Source of the DNA: Mycobacterium sp. WUMAC-067
Lineage (GTDB): Bacteria; Actinomycetota; Actinomycetes; Mycobacteriales; Mycobacteriaceae
Assembly: GCF_020217485.1 (NCBI RefSeq)
Contig: NZ_JAEKMI010000008.1
Location: 114,271-178,270, forward strand
Direction of reading: 5' to 3'
DNA: 64,000 bases
The notes under the pieces were generated by a model. That model saw only the letters and a program-made list of their open reading frames with translations. It ran no database searches and was not told where the DNA came from. A program made the position numbers and the translations under genes. This document shows, piece after piece, positions 38,111 through 49,205 of the stretch; position 1 is the stretch's first letter; the number at the start of each line of letters is the position of its first letter.

Positions 38111-38703
38111 GGCCGATCGGTCTCCGGCAGGGCGCACACGCGGTCGCCGGAAAAGCCCGAGGACCCGATGTCGAGCGCGATGTTGAAGCGGGCGCGCAGA
38201 TTGCCCAAGGTGATGACGTGGGTCAGCGCGACGAGTTGGGCGGTGTCGAAATGCGCTCGCAGCGCGTCGAATAGTTGATCGCTCACGTCGACCGGGGTGC
38301 GGCTGATCGCGGTCGCGTAGTCGAGGATCAGTTTGTCGACGTCGGAAAAGCACTGCGCGTCGCGGTAATTGGCCATCCCCAGCAGTTCTTCGTCGGTGAT
38401 GCCCCATTGCCGGGCGATCTGGGAGCCGAGGTCGATGCAGTATGCGCAACGCACCGTCGTCGCCGACTTCAGCTCGGCCAGCGCGCGGTGACGCGGGCTG
38501 AGAACGTCCAGCTTCGATTCGGCCTGCTCCAACTTGCCGTAGGCGTTGAGCAATCTGGGGATGTGGGCATACATCCGCAGCGGTTCCAGCATTCCCGCGG
38601 TTTCCAGCCCGGTCATCTGGGCGAGCTTGCGCCTGGTGAAGAAGAAGGCGATCTTGGCGCCCAGGCCGGCGTCGCGGTCGGAGACTCCCTGTAGCCGTGG
38701 CAT
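38107..38703 (-). CDS. Carboxymuconolactone decarboxylase/AhpD-like protein
   Basis: 198 residues of the CMD/AhpD fold. The redox motif is TTVRCAYCIDLGSQIARQWG, i.e. CxxC followed by an Asp/His-type position, preceded by LSPRHRALAELKSA. Relatives act as thiol peroxidases or reductases, or decarboxylases of lactones. The ATG at 38703 has AGGAGG seven bases upstream. Its last codons overlap the sigma gene, so both should be made together; in ECF41 systems the partner is usually also a target of the sigma factor. The substrate is unknown. Confidence 0.88.
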   Translation of the reverse strand: MPRLQGVSDRDAGLGAKIAFFFTRRKLAQMTGLETAGMLEPLRMYAHIPRLLNAYGKLEQAESKLDVLSPRHRALAELKSATTVRCAYCIDLGSQIARQWGITDEELLGMANYRDAQCFSDVDKLILDYATAISRTPVDVSDQLFDALRAHFDTAQLVALTHVITLGNLRARFNIALDIGSSGFSGDRVCALPETDRP

Positions 38704-38786
38704 GGCGATCCTCCTGGCAAGTTGTGGTCGTGAACCAACGTCCTCACTAGGTCGACACGCGGGAGGGCCCGAACGTGACCACTAAC

Positions 38787-39101
38787 TCACCCGGGCTGGC
38801 CCAGCGGCAGATCCATGTCGAACACGCGGGCGTGCAGCACCGTGCGGTTTCGCAGCGCGGCGCGCACCGCGCGGTGCAGGCCGTCCTCGAGATAGGTGAT
38901 GCCCTTCCAGCGCACCGCGTGCGGGAACAGGTCGCCGTAGAAGGTCGAGTCCTCCGAGAGCAGGCGGTCCAGCGCGAGCACCGTTGTGGTGGTGACCAAT
39001 TCGTCGAGCCGGATCTGTTGCGGCGGTATCTGGGACCAATCCCGATAGGACAGGTTGTGCTCGGGATACGGTTTGCCGTCGCGCACGCCCTTGAAAATCA
39101 T
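38787..39101 (-). CDS. Conserved mycobacterial protein (Rv2375 type)
   Basis: 104 residues, apparently the orthologue of Rv2375, which lies between cfp2 and hrcA in M. tuberculosis. The frame shows YPEHNLSYRDWSQIPPQQ, TTTTVLALDRLLSEDSTF and a C-terminal LEDGLHRAVRAALRNRTVLHAR, with no signal peptide or membrane segment. It is arranged divergently from hrcA. GAGAGATC lies a little upstream of the ATG. The function is not known to me. Confidence 0.82.
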   Translation of the reverse strand: MIFKGVRDGKPYPEHNLSYRDWSQIPPQQIRLDELVTTTTVLALDRLLSEDSTFYGDLFPHAVRWKGITYLEDGLHRAVRAALRNRTVLHARVFDMDLPLGQPG

Positions 39102-39271
39102 TGGCCGATCTCTCCCGACGTCTCGCTATGCCCCGACCGGTTCATGCTGGAAAGGCTAGTCGGACACCGGTGGTCCCGGCGAGCAGACGCAAAGCACCGC
39201 GGCACGCCGACGAAGAGGGACTTTTGCCTGCGCTCGCGCTCCAGTGGTGAGGCCGAGCGAGCCCGAGACCG

Positions 39272-39277
39272 TAAAAT
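39272..39277 (+). promoter_or_regulatory. Predicted -10 element of hrcA
   Basis: TAAAAT in the context CCGTAAAATGG, 38 bases before the hrcA GTG, fits TANNNT. No CIRCE inverted repeat was found around it. Confidence 0.5.
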
Positions 39278-39309
39278 GGACCCGGTCTAACAGCCATCGA
39301 AGGAGGTGA

Positions 39310-40347
<1,038 letters not shown>

Positions 40348-40404
40348 ACGCGCACCCGCTGTGTGGGTAGGCGCGGAGAAAGACCAGGTATAGGAGAGTC
40401 AGGC

Positions 40405-41553
40405 GTGGCACGCGATTATTACGGGCTGCTCGGCGTGAGCAGAAACGCCGGTGACGCGGAGATCAAGCGCGCGTACCGCAAGTTGGCGCGCGAACTGCAT
40501 CCCGACGTCAACCCCGACGAGGCCGCGCAGGCGAAGTTCAAGGAGATCAGCGTCGCCTACGAGGTGCTGAGCGACCCCGAGAAGCGGCGCATCGTCGACC
40601 TGGGCGGCGACCCGCTGGAGAACGCGGCCGCGGCCGGTGGCGGTTTCGGCGGCGGATTCGGTGGCCTGGGCGATGTGTTCGAGGCCTTTTTCGGTGGCGG
40701 CTTCAGCGGCGGCGCGTCCTCGCGCGGCCCCATCGGGCGGGTGCGGCCGGGCTCGGATTCGCTGCTGCGGATGCGGCTCGATCTCGAGGAGTGCGCGACC
40801 GGCGTCACCAAGCAGGTCACCGTCGACACCGCGGTGTTGTGTGACCGCTGCCAGGGCAAGGGCACCAACGGCGACTCGGCGCCGGTGCCGTGCGACACCT
40901 GCGGCGGTCGCGGCGAGGTCCAGACCGTGCAGCGCTCCCTGCTGGGCCAGGTGATGACGTCGCGGCCGTGTCCGACCTGCCGCGGCGTCGGCGTCGTCAT
41001 CCCCGACCCGTGCCACCAGTGCATGGGGGACGGCCGCGTGCGCGCCCGCCGGGAGATCAGCGTCAAGATTCCGGCCGGCGTCGGCGACGGCATGCGCGTG
41101 CGGCTGGCCGCCCAAGGCGAGGTGGGACCCGGTGGCGGGCCGGCCGGCGACCTGTACGTCGAGGTTCACGAACAGGGCCACGACGTCTTCGTCCGCGAGG
41201 GCGACGACCTGCACTGCACCGTGTCGGTGCCGATGGTCGACGCGGCGCTGGGCGCCACGGTCACCGTCGACGCCATCCTGGACGGCGTCAGCGAAATCAC
41301 CATTCCGCCTGGCACGCAACCGGCTTCGGTCATCACGCTGCGCGGCCACGGGATGCCGCACCTGCGGACCGGTACCCGCGGCGATCTGCATGTCCACGTC
41401 GAGGTGGTGGTTCCCGCCCGCCTGGACAGCCGCGACACCGAACTGCTGCGCGAACTGAAGGCGCGCCGCAGCCGCGACGTCCCCGAGGTGCGCTCGACCC
41501 ACGCCGGCGGCGGCTTGTTCAGCCGGCTCCGCGAGACGTTCACCGGACGCTAG
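40405..41553 (+). CDS. dnaJ2: DnaJ2, Hsp40 co-chaperone
   Basis: 382 residues. The J domain at the N terminus has the HPD motif in [12 protein letters not shown]; a Gly/Phe-rich linker follows ([21 protein letters not shown]); the zinc-binding region has all four CxxCxGxG repeats ([32 protein letters not shown]); the C-terminal substrate domains end in [15 protein letters not shown]. It stimulates DnaK ATPase and delivers clients. I chose GTG 40405 with TAGGAGAG upstream, matching the normal family start. It is 57 bases after hrcA. Confidence 0.97.
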   Translation: MARDYYGLLGVSRNAGDAEIKRAYRKLARELHPDVNPDEAAQAKFKEISVAYEVLSDPEKRRIVDLGGDPLENAAAAGGGFGGGFGGLGDVFEAFFGGGFSGGASSRGPIGRVRPGSDSLLRMRLDLEECATGVTKQVTVDTAVLCDRCQGKGTNGDSAPVPCDTCGGRGEVQTVQRSLLGQVMTSRPCPTCRGVGVVIPDPCHQCMGDGRVRARREISVKIPAGVGDGMRVRLAAQGEVGPGGGPAGDLYVEVHEQGHDVFVREGDDLHCTVSVPMVDAALGATVTVDAILDGVSEITIPPGTQPASVITLRGHGMPHLRTGTRGDLHVHVEVVVPARLDSRDTELLRELKARRSRDVPEVRSTHAGGGLFSRLRETFTGR

Positions 41554-41566
41554 CCACGCCGCGCCG

Positions 41567-42328
41567 ATGGTCGCGACCCTGTTCTACGCCGACGATCTGC
41601 CCGAGACCGGCGCGCTGGCCGTCCTGGCCGGTGACGAGGGGTTTCATGCCGCCAGCGTGCGGCGGATCCGCCCGGGCGAGCGGCTGGTGCTCGGCGACGG
41701 CGCCGGGGGCCTGGCGCACTGCGAGGTGGAGCACGCCGGGCGTGACGGGCTGCGCGCGCGGGTGCTGGAACGCTGGAGCGTCGCACCCGGGAGCCCGCCG
41801 GTGACGGTGGTGCAGGCCCTGCCGAAATCGGAGCGTTCCGAGCTGGCCATCGAGCTGGCCACCGAGGCGGGCGCCGACGGGTTCCTGGCCTGGCAGGCGG
41901 CCCGCTGCGTGGCCAACTGGCACGGCGCCCGGGTCGAGAAGGGTTTGCGCCGCTGGCGCGCGGTCGCCCGTTCGGCGGCGCGGCAGTCCCGACGGGCGCA
42001 CATCCCGTCGGTCGACGGCGTGCTGTCCACCGCGGCGCTGACGTCGCGGATCCGCGACGAGGTGGCCGGCGGCGCGACGGTGCTGGCCCTGCACGAATCG
42101 GCCACCGAGCGGCTCGCCGACCTCGACCTGGCGCGCGCGAGGACGGTGTTCCTGGTGGTCGGCCCCGAGGGCGGCATCGCCGATGACGAGATCGTGGCGT
42201 TGTCCGACGCGGGCGCGACGGCGGTGCGGCTGGGCCCGCAGGTGCTGCGGACGTCGACCGCCGCGGCCGTGGCGCTCGGCGCGCTCGGGGTGCTGACGCC
42301 GCGATGGGACGACCCCTCGAGCCTGTGA
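41567..42328 (+). CDS. rsmE: RsmE, 16S rRNA (uracil-1498-N3)-methyltransferase
   Basis: 253 residues of the SPOUT methyltransferase class. The N-terminal PUA-like part includes [19 protein letters not shown]; the knot has [26 protein letters not shown] (cited by position, ~85-110), [15 protein letters not shown] and [17 protein letters not shown], which form the AdoMet site. It methylates U1498 in the decoding centre of 16S rRNA. It begins 13 bases after dnaJ2 and probably shares its mRNA. No strong ribosome site is seen, suggesting coupling. Confidence 0.95.
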   Translation: MVATLFYADDLPETGALAVLAGDEGFHAASVRRIRPGERLVLGDGAGGLAHCEVEHAGRDGLRARVLERWSVAPGSPPVTVVQALPKSERSELAIELATEAGADGFLAWQAARCVANWHGARVEKGLRRWRAVARSAARQSRRAHIPSVDGVLSTAALTSRIRDEVAGGATVLALHESATERLADLDLARARTVFLVVGPEGGIADDEIVALSDAGATAVRLGPQVLRTSTAAAVALGALGVLTPRWDDPSSL

Positions 42329-42430
42329 CCGCCCACAAGGTGCTGGACAAGGGCCTTCCGGCGAACACCCCTGCCGCGGCGCTGCGCACTTGCGGCGTGC
42401 CGCACATTGGGGTCAGCGACGCCCCGGCGG

Positions 42431-42436
42431 TAGGAT
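42431..42436 (+). promoter_or_regulatory. Predicted -10 element of phoH
   Basis: TAGGAT in an AT-rich patch (GGTAGGATAAAAG), 62 bases before the phoH GTG. It lies within the 170-base gap that separates rsmE from phoH, supporting a new transcription unit here. Confidence 0.5.
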
Positions 42437-42498
42437 AAAAGCGCTAGAAAACGCCGGGATCGGCGAGCACTTCACACAAGGCAGGCATCGAAAACCAC

Positions 42499-43557
42499 GT
42501 GACGCCCCGCGAGACCAGCGCTGCTGACGCAGCCGGAGCCCTCCAGGCCGACGCTCAAGTTCGCAGCAGCATCAACGTTCCGCCCGATACCGTCATGGGC
42601 CTGCTGGGTTCGGCAGACGAGAACCTGCGCTCCCTGGAACGCACCCTGGACGCCGATCTGCACGTGCGCGGCAACACCCTGACCATCTCCGGTGAGCCCG
42701 CCGACGTCGCGCTCGCCGAACGGGTGATCTCCGAACTGATCGCGATCGTCGCCGGCGGGCAGCAGTTGACCCCGGAGGTGATCCGGCACAGCGTCGCCAT
42801 GCTGGCCGGCACCGACAACGAGTCACCGGCCGAGGTGCTGACGCTGGACATCCTGTCGCGGCGCGGGAAGACGATCCGGCCCAAGACGCTCAACCAGAAG
42901 CGCTACGTCGACGCCATCGACGCCAACACCATCGTCTTCGGCGTCGGCCCGGCCGGCACCGGCAAGACGTACCTGGCGATGGCCAAGGCGGTCAACGCTT
43001 TACAGACCAAACAGGTCAGCCGCATCATTCTGACCCGTCCGGCCGTGGAAGCCGGTGAGCGCCTTGGCTTCTTGCCGGGCACGCTCAGCGAGAAGATCGA
43101 TCCGTATCTGCGGCCGTTGTACGACGCGCTCTACGACATGATGGACGCCGAGCTGATCCCCAAGCTGATGTCGGCGGGGGTCATCGAGGTGGCGCCGCTC
43201 GCGTACATGCGGGGCAGGAGCCTCAATTCCGCGTTCATCGTGTTGGACGAGGCGCAGAACACCACCGGCGAGCAGATGAAGATGTTCCTCACCCGCCTGG
43301 GTTTCGGATCCAAGATCGTCGTCACCGGCGACGTCACCCAGGTCGACCTTCCGGGCGGCGCCAAGTCGGGTCTGCGCGCGGCGATGGAGATCCTCGACAG
43401 CGTCGACGACATCCACGTCGCGGAGCTGACCAGCGTGGACGTGGTGCGCCACCGGCTGGTCTCGGAAATCGTCGACGCCTATGCCAAGTTCGAAGAACCC
43501 GACCTGACCATGAACCGGGCGGCGCGCCGGGCGTCGGGCTCGCGCGGTCGCCGATGA
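42499..43557 (+). CDS. phoH: PhoH-family ATPase (PhoH1)
   Basis: 352 residues. After an N-terminal KH-like segment ([13 protein letters not shown]) comes the P-loop ATPase: Walker [12 protein letters not shown], then [19 protein letters not shown], Walker [13 protein letters not shown] and sensor [17 protein letters not shown]. PhoH proteins are RNA-linked ATPases of poorly defined role; the conserved partnership with ybeY, which follows after 20 bases, points to RNA metabolism. The start is GTG 42499 without a strong Shine-Dalgarno. It corresponds to Rv2368c. Confidence 0.94.
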   Translation: MTPRETSAADAAGALQADAQVRSSINVPPDTVMGLLGSADENLRSLERTLDADLHVRGNTLTISGEPADVALAERVISELIAIVAGGQQLTPEVIRHSVAMLAGTDNESPAEVLTLDILSRRGKTIRPKTLNQKRYVDAIDANTIVFGVGPAGTGKTYLAMAKAVNALQTKQVSRIILTRPAVEAGERLGFLPGTLSEKIDPYLRPLYDALYDMMDAELIPKLMSAGVIEVAPLAYMRGRSLNSAFIVLDEAQNTTGEQMKMFLTRLGFGSKIVVTGDVTQVDLPGGAKSGLRAAMEILDSVDDIHVAELTSVDVVRHRLVSEIVDAYAKFEEPDLTMNRAARRASGSRGRR

Positions 43558-43577
43558 TGATGCGGTGAGCGGGTTCC

Positions 43578-44111
43578 ATGAGCATTGAGGTCTCCAACGA
43601 GTCGGGCATCGACGTCTCCGAAGCCGAGTTGATCAGCGTCGCGCGGTATGTCATCGCCAAGATGGACGTCAACCCGGCGGCCGAGCTGTCGATGGTGCTG
43701 TTGGACACCGCGGCGATGGCCGACCTGCACATGCGCTGGATGGACCTGCCCGGGCCCACCGACGTGATGAGCTTCCCGATGGACGAGCTCGAACCGGGCG
43801 GGCGCCCGGACGCCCCCGAGCCGGGGCCCTCGATGCTGGGCGACATCGTGCTGTGCCCGGAATTCGCGGCCAGTCAGGCCGCCGCGGCGGGGCACAGCCT
43901 GGGGCACGAGCTGGCGCTGCTGACCATCCACGGCGTGCTCCACCTGATCGGCTACGACCACGGCGAGCCGGATGAGGAAAAGGAGATGTTCGCGCTGCAG
44001 GACCGGTTGCTCGAAGAGTGGGTCGCCGACCAGGTCGAGGCCTACCGCCAGGACCGCCAGGAAGAGCGCGACCGCCGATTGCTGGACAAGTCAAGGTATT
44101 TCGACAATTGA
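43578..44111 (+). CDS. ybeY: YbeY, endoribonuclease/rRNA maturation factor
   Basis: 177 residues. The zinc-binding signature [11 protein letters not shown] near residues 114-124 carries the three metal-binding His. Upstream is the conserved [11 protein letters not shown] region. YbeY is a single-strand-specific endoribonuclease needed for 16S rRNA 3'-end processing and ribosome quality control. It lies between phoH and a secreted-protein gene whose likely TTG start overlaps its stop. Confidence 0.95.
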   Translation: MSIEVSNESGIDVSEAELISVARYVIAKMDVNPAAELSMVLLDTAAMADLHMRWMDLPGPTDVMSFPMDELEPGGRPDAPEPGPSMLGDIVLCPEFAASQAAAAGHSLGHELALLTIHGVLHLIGYDHGEPDEEKEMFALQDRLLEEWVADQVEAYRQDRQEERDRRLLDKSRYFDN

Positions 44112-45382
44112 GCCGACTCTGGATTCTGGTGGCGGCTGCCATCGCGTTCGCGCCGATCTCGATGGTCGTCGCCATCCCTGGCACGGTCGCGCAGGCGGCT
44201 CCCTGCGCCGGCGCGGGCTCCAACCCCGTGTCCTGCCAGCGCTGCATGTTCTACGTGAACGCCTATCACACGGCGAACGTGTGCAACGAGGACAAGCGCG
44301 GTGTCCAGGGCCCCCCGAGCAATGCGCCGACGCCGGTTCCGGAAGTGCCCATCCCGGCGTACGAGCCGCCCCCGGCCCCGCCGCCGGTGCAGCAACCGGT
44401 GGTCCTTCCGCCGCCCAACTCGGGTCAGAACACCGTCCCGGTGCTCGAGATCAATCCGCCGGGCCCCGATGCGCCACGCAACGCCCCGGTGGTCGCGCCG
44501 CCGAGAGGGCTCGAAGCGCCCTCGCTGGCGATCGCGGCGGCCAAGGCCGCGCCGGTGACCCGCGCTGACCCCGCCAACCCGCCGAAGCCGCCGACCGAGG
44601 TGGATTTCAACCAGCAGGTGCAGAACGTGGTGAGTTCCCACCGGCAGAACGTCGACGTCCTCAAGGTCGACGAGCACCGGTTCGTCCGGCCGCGCCACTG
44701 GGACTACCTCGACTACGACGACGCCTACCGCCGCCCGACCCTGTACAACCCGCTGAATCAGGCGATGACGTTCCGCTACTTCTACAACGGCGCCTACCAG
44801 CAGCTTTACCTCCCGCGCGGGGCGCGGATGGTGCTGGACGCCGCGACCGTCGGCGTCGTCCCCTTCACCGCGGTCGGCGACAGCTATGTCGCGTCGGGCA
44901 GCTTCTACGGCGGGGGCTCGATACCGCTCAACGGGTACAACGGGCCGCCGCCACCGGACTACAGGCCGCCGGCGCCCCCGAAGCTGTATGAGAACGTCGT
45001 CGTGTCCGTTCCCGCCAAAGGCGAGACCGTGGAGGTCGGCCACGTGGCGGTGGTGGGTCACGACGGTAGCCAACCCTCGGGCAGCCAGGACACGTTCCTG
45101 CTCGACGACTCCACCTTGGCCTGGGGACAGATCGACAACTCCAGCAGCGCCCCCGCGCAGATCCGGGTGATCAAAACCCAGCCGACGCCGGGCGTCGGCC
45201 TCACCGACGACGGCAGCTTCTTGGTGCTGCTCGCCGTTCACCACCAGGAACCCGGTCAACCCCACCAATCCGCGTGGACCATGGCGCTGCGCTTCGGTGG
45301 GTTCGCCGTGGTGGTGGGCCTGGTCGCCTGGCTGCTCAACCGCCGGCACCGCAGCGAGGACGACGCCGCTGAGTCCTCGTGA
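44108..45382 (+). CDS. Proline-rich exported protein with C-terminal membrane anchor
   Basis: About 424 residues. The N terminus is a signal-like segment ([20 protein letters not shown]), followed by a Cys-containing motif ([20 protein letters not shown]), a long Pro-rich stretch (~60-150), a folded region rich in Tyr and Gly ([38 protein letters not shown]), and one C-terminal helix ([18 protein letters not shown]) ending in RRHRSEDD. This predicts a protein outside the membrane and anchored at its C terminus. The start is uncertain: TTG 44108 overlaps the ybeY stop, while GTG 44018 would overlap it by 94 bases. I do not recognise the family, and I recall nothing like it at this position in M. 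tuberculosis. Confidence 0.75.
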   Translation: MSRLWILVAAAIAFAPISMVVAIPGTVAQAAPCAGAGSNPVSCQRCMFYVNAYHTANVCNEDKRGVQGPPSNAPTPVPEVPIPAYEPPPAPPPVQQPVVLPPPNSGQNTVPVLEINPPGPDAPRNAPVVAPPRGLEAPSLAIAAAKAAPVTRADPANPPKPPTEVDFNQQVQNVVSSHRQNVDVLKVDEHRFVRPRHWDYLDYDDAYRRPTLYNPLNQAMTFRYFYNGAYQQLYLPRGARMVLDAATVGVVPFTAVGDSYVASGSFYGGGSIPLNGYNGPPPPDYRPPAPPKLYENVVVSVPAKGETVEVGHVAVVGHDGSQPSGSQDTFLLDDSTLAWGQIDNSSSAPAQIRVIKTQPTPGVGLTDDGSFLVLLAVHHQEPGQPHQSAWTMALRFGGFAVVVGLVAWLLNRRHRSEDDAAESS

Positions 45383-45421
45383 TGCCCTAGGGGACTCAAT
45401 GACCACATCGAGGTGTGACCG

Positions 45422-46768
45422 TTGACCGGCTGGTCCGAGCTGCTCGGCGCGGTCGCCTTGATCGCGCTGGGCGGGCTGTTCGCCGCGATCGATGCGGCCA
45501 TCAGCACGGTGTCGCTGGCCCGCGTTCAGGAGATGGTGCGCGACGAGCGGCCCGGCGCGGTGGCGCTGTCCAAAGTGATGTCGGAACGTCCCCGCTACAT
45601 CAACCTCGTTGTGCTGCTGCGGATCACGTGCGAGATCACCGCGACCGTGCTGCTGGTGGTGTTCCTTTACGACAACTTCGGGCTGACGTGGGGATTGTTC
45701 GGCGCCGCGGCGATCATGGTGGTGACCAGCTTCGTCGTCATGGGGGTGGGCCCACGCACCCTCGGCCGTCAAAACGCCTATTCCATCGCGTTGACGACGG
45801 TGCTTCCGCTGCAAGCGATCTCGTGGTTGTTGATGCCGATCAGCCGGCTGCTCGTGGTTTTGGGTAACGCGGTCACCCCGGGCCGGGGGTTGAGGAACGG
45901 GCCGTTCGCCTCCGAGATCGAGCTGCGCGAGGTCGTCGACCTGGCCCAGCAGCGTGGCGTGGTCGCGGCCGAGGAGCGCCGGATGATCCAGTCGGTCTTC
46001 GAGCTCGGCGACACCCCGGCCCGCGAGGTGATGGTCCCGCGCACCGAGATGATCTGGATCGAAAGCGACAAGTTCGCCAGCCAGGCGATCAACCTGGCGG
46101 TGCGCAGCGGGCATTCACGCATCCCGGTCATCGGCGAGAACGTCGACGACGTCGTCGGGGTCGTGTACTTGAAAGACCTTGTCCAGCAGACCTTTTTGTC
46201 GGGTGGCGGCGGGCGGACCACGCCGGTGGCGCAGGTGATGCGGCCGGCTGTCTTCGTGCCGGACTCCAAGCCCTTGGACGCCCTCCTGCGCGAAATGCAG
46301 CGCGACCGTAACCACATGGCCCTGCTCGTCGACGAGTACGGCGCGATCGCCGGGCTGGTCAGCATCGAAGACGTGCTCGAAGAAATCGTCGGTGAGATCG
46401 CCGACGAGTACGACCAGGCGGAGACGGCGCCGATAGAAGACCTGGGCGACAAACACTTTCGGGTGTCGGCGCGACTGCCGATCGAAGACCTCGGCGAGCT
46501 CTACGGCGTCGAGTTCGACGACGACCTCGACGTCGACACCGTGGGCGGCCTGCTCGCCCTGGAATTGGGCCGGGTGCCGCTGCCGGGCGCCGAGGTGACT
46601 TCGCACGGTTTGCGGCTGCACGCCGAGGGCGGCACCGATCACCGGGGGCGGGTACGCATCGGCACCGTCCTGCTCAGCCCCGTCGAATCCGACGGCTCAC
46701 CCAATAGCTCACCCGACGGCTCACCCAACGGCTCACCCAATGGCGAGGAATCCCCGCAGCATGACTGA
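45422..46768 (+). CDS. CorC/HlyC-type CBS-domain membrane protein (Rv2366c type)
   Basis: 448 residues. An N-terminal DUF21/CNNM transmembrane domain (three to four helices, ~1-150) is followed by a CBS pair ([70 protein letters not shown], cited by position) and a CorC-HlyC domain near the C terminus. Relatives are magnesium efflux or transport modulators. It starts at TTG 45422, agreeing with the M. tuberculosis N terminus (MTGxxxLLG). The tail carries four copies of a short Ser-Pro repeat absent from the M. tuberculosis protein, and it overlaps era by eight bases. Confidence 0.92.
   Translation: MTGWSELLGAVALIALGGLFAAIDAAISTVSLARVQEMVRDERPGAVALSKVMSERPRYINLVVLLRITCEITATVLLVVFLYDNFGLTWGLFGAAAIMVVTSFVVMGVGPRTLGRQNAYSIALTTVLPLQAISWLLMPISRLLVVLGNAVTPGRGLRNGPFASEIELREVVDLAQQRGVVAAEERRMIQSVFELGDTPAREVMVPRTEMIWIESDKFASQAINLAVRSGHSRIPVIGENVDDVVGVVYLKDLVQQTFLSGGGGRTTPVAQVMRPAVFVPDSKPLDALLREMQRDRNHMALLVDEYGAIAGLVSIEDVLEEIVGEIADEYDQAETAPIEDLGDKHFRVSARLPIEDLGELYGVEFDDDLDVDTVGGLLALELGRVPLPGAEVTSHGLRLHAEGGTDHRGRVRIGTVLLSPVESDGSPNSSPDGSPNGSPNGEESPQHD
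46691..46738 (+). repeat. Four 12-bp tandem repeats in the corC-like gene tail
   Basis: Units GACGGCTCACCC, AATAGCTCACCC, GACGGCTCACCC and AACGGCTCACCC run head to tail and encode (D/N)(G/S)SP four times. Unit length is a multiple of three, so copy-number change keeps the frame. Confidence 0.9.
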
Positions 46769-47660
46769 ATTCCGTTCCGGCTTCGTATGTTTGGTCGGCC
46801 GTCCCAACACCGGGAAATCGACACTGACGAACGCGCTCGTCGGGACCAAGGTCGCGATCACCTCGAAGCGGCCACAGACCACCCGGCACACCATCCGCGG
46901 GATCGTGCACCGCGACGACTTCCAGATCATCCTGGTCGACACTCCGGGTCTGCACCGCCCCCGCACCCTGCTGGGCAAGCGGCTCAACGACTTGGTGCGC
47001 GACACCTACGCCGAGGTCGACGTGATCGGGCTGTGCATCCCGGCCGACGAGGCGATCGGCCCCGGGGATCGGTGGATCGTCGAGCAGATCCGCGCGACCG
47101 CACCCAAGGCCACACTGGTCGCCATCGTCACCAAGATCGACAAGGCGCCCAAAGACCGGGTCGCCGCGCAGTTGGTCGCGGTCAGCGAGCTGGTCGGCGG
47201 CTCGGCCGAGATCGTGCCGGTGTCGGCGGTGGTCGGGACGCAGGTGGACGTCTTGACCGACGTGCTAGCCGCGGCGCTGCCGCCCGGGCCTGCCTACTAC
47301 CCCGACGGGGAACTGACCGACGAACCCGAAGAGGTCTTGATGGCCGAGCTCATCCGGGAGGCAGCCCTGGAGGGAGTTCGCGACGAGCTGCCGCATTCGT
47401 TGGCGGTGGTCATCGACGAGGTCAACCCGCGGGAGGACCGCGACGACCTGATCGACGTGCACGCGCTGCTCTACGTCGAACGCGACAGCCAGAAGGGCAT
47501 CATCATCGGCAAGGGCGGCGCCCGGCTGCGTGACGTCGGCACCGCCGCGCGCGCCCAGATCGAGAAGCTGCTGGGCACCAAGGTGTACCTCGACCTGCGC
47601 GTCAAGGTCGCCAAAAACTGGCAGAGCGACCCCAAACAGCTTGGCCGCCTGGGCTTTTAG
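46761..47660 (+). CDS. era: Era, ribosome-assembly GTPase
   Basis: 299 residues. GTPase motifs: G1 [10 protein letters not shown]2 around [11 protein letters not shown]3 DTPGLH, G4 TKIDKAP, G5 VSAVVG. The C-terminal KH domain has [19 protein letters not shown], which binds the 3' end of 16S rRNA. It helps mature the 30S subunit, in line with its neighbours ybeY, rsmE and recO. I chose ATG 46761 (MTEFRSGF), overlapping the previous gene by eight bases, with GAGGAA 11 bases upstream. It ends tail to tail with the next gene, the two stops sharing bases. Confidence 0.97.
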   Translation: MTEFRSGFVCLVGRPNTGKSTLTNALVGTKVAITSKRPQTTRHTIRGIVHRDDFQIILVDTPGLHRPRTLLGKRLNDLVRDTYAEVDVIGLCIPADEAIGPGDRWIVEQIRATAPKATLVAIVTKIDKAPKDRVAAQLVAVSELVGGSAEIVPVSAVVGTQVDVLTDVLAAALPPGPAYYPDGELTDEPEEVLMAELIREAALEGVRDELPHSLAVVIDEVNPREDRDDLIDVHALLYVERDSQKGIIIGKGGARLRDVGTAARAQIEKLLGTKVYLDLRVKVAKNWQSDPKQLGRLGF

Positions 47661-49129
47661 CCGCCGCGCCGCCCGGCGAGCACTCGGATGGTCTTCAGCG
47701 ACGGGTCCGCCGCGTCGGGCAGATTCATGCCGGCACTGACGCCCGAGCACAGATAATCCAGCACAGCATCATTGAGGCGTTCACCCGGCACGACGGCGGG
47801 AATACCCGGGGGATAGGGCGTGATCTGCTCGGCGGCGATGCGGCCGGCGGCGCGGTCCGCGGGCACCGCCTCCACCGGCCCGAAGAACGCGTCGCGCGGC
47901 AATTCGACGGACTCCAATTGCATCTCCTCGGGCGACGGCAGCGCGATGCAGGGCGGCGGCTCGAACTCGTCGGCGGCGGTGCGCCATGCGCGCAGCGCGT
48001 CGGTGAGACGCCCCAGGGTCTCCTTGTCGTCGGCCATCGACAGCGTGGCCAGGATGCGGCGGTGGTCGCTCATGCCGACATCGACGTGCGCGTGCGCCCG
48101 CAGCCAGTCGGCGGCCTGATAACCCGAGGTGCCCGTTGCCGACACATCGATCAGCACCTGCATCCGGTCCAGGTCGTGGGACGCCTGCGCGCCGAGCAAT
48201 TCATCGTCGAGCACGGCCACATCGGGGATGAGTTCGATCTCCTCCCGCACGCGTCGCGTCAAATCGAGTGCGGCACCGAGCAATTCGTGGCCATGCTGCA
48301 CCATCTGCCGGCGCCACCCGTCCATGGCCGCGTACAGCAGGACGCTGGGGCTGGTGGTCATCAACTGATCCGCGCAGGCCGACAGGCGATCCCGATCGAT
48401 CAGGTCACCCTGCAGGTGAAACACCGACCCCTGCTCGAAGCCGGCGCCCATCTTGTGCACGCTGACCACACAGACGTCCGCGCCGGCGTCCATCGCCCAG
48501 GTCGGCAGGTCCTCATGGAACGGCAGGTGCGCGCCCCACGCCTCGTCGACGATCAACGGCTTGCCGCGCCGGTGACATACCTCGGCGATCCGGGCGATGT
48601 CGGCGCACGTGCCGTACGGGCTGGGGCTGACGACGAGCGCACCGGCGGCGTCGGGGTGCTTGTCCCAGGCCTCTTCGACCTGCTCCGGGGAGGGCGGATG
48701 AGAAAAGTGGTGCGCGGCGTCCCAGCGTGGGGTGATCCAGCGCGGCTGCACGCCGGAAAAGATCAGCCCCGCCACGATCGACTTGTGGCTGTCCCGGCTG
48801 ACCAGCAGGCTGCCCTCGCCGCCGGCGACCGCCAACATCGCCGCCCGCACCGACAGTGAACTGCCGCAGGTGGAGAACCAGGCGGTGTCGGCGCCCACGG
48901 CCTCGGCCATCAGGTCTTCGGCGTTCTTCAGGTATTTGTTGCTGGTTCGGCGGTCATCCAGGCCGCCGCTCGCCAGCACGTCGTCGAGGAAGGGCTCGCG
49001 GCCCAGGACTGCCAGGACCCGATCGTCGGTGCCGCGGCCCTGCCGGTGGCCCGGCGGCGTAAACCCGTATCGGTTCTTTTCGCGATACTCGGCCAGCGCA
49101 TCGAGCAGTGGGGCGTCGGATTGGTCCAT
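47657..49129 (-). CDS. PLP-dependent Orn/Lys/Arg decarboxylase family protein
   Basis: 490 residues of the fold-type I Orn/Lys/Arg decarboxylase family. The Schiff-base lysine is Lys226 in VVSVHKMGAGFEQGS; the PLP-phosphate region is TCGSSLSVRAAMLA, and Asp in IVDEAWGAHLPFH contacts the pyridine nitrogen. The C-terminal domain is of the short family type (PYPPGIPAVVPGERL). It should decarboxylate a basic amino acid to a diamine or agmatine, but the exact substrate cannot be read from the sequence. It lies between era and amiA2, a place where I recall no such gene in M. tuberculosis. It has no evident Shine-Dalgarno. Confidence 0.88.
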   Translation of the reverse strand: MDQSDAPLLDALAEYREKNRYGFTPPGHRQGRGTDDRVLAVLGREPFLDDVLASGGLDDRRTSNKYLKNAEDLMAEAVGADTAWFSTCGSSLSVRAAMLAVAGGEGSLLVSRDSHKSIVAGLIFSGVQPRWITPRWDAAHHFSHPPSPEQVEEAWDKHPDAAGALVVSPSPYGTCADIARIAEVCHRRGKPLIVDEAWGAHLPFHEDLPTWAMDAGADVCVVSVHKMGAGFEQGSVFHLQGDLIDRDRLSACADQLMTTSPSVLLYAAMDGWRRQMVQHGHELLGAALDLTRRVREEIELIPDVAVLDDELLGAQASHDLDRMQVLIDVSATGTSGYQAADWLRAHAHVDVGMSDHRRILATLSMADDKETLGRLTDALRAWRTAADEFEPPPCIALPSPEEMQLESVELPRDAFFGPVEAVPADRAAGRIAAEQITPYPPGIPAVVPGERLNDAVLDYLCSGVSAGMNLPDAADPSLKTIRVLAGRRGG

Positions 49130-49205
49130 GCCGAACGTGTACCCGCCTTGTCGGCCGGAAATTCACCGCGCGACCTGGGAAGACGACGGGGCGCGGGGCG
49201 CTGTT

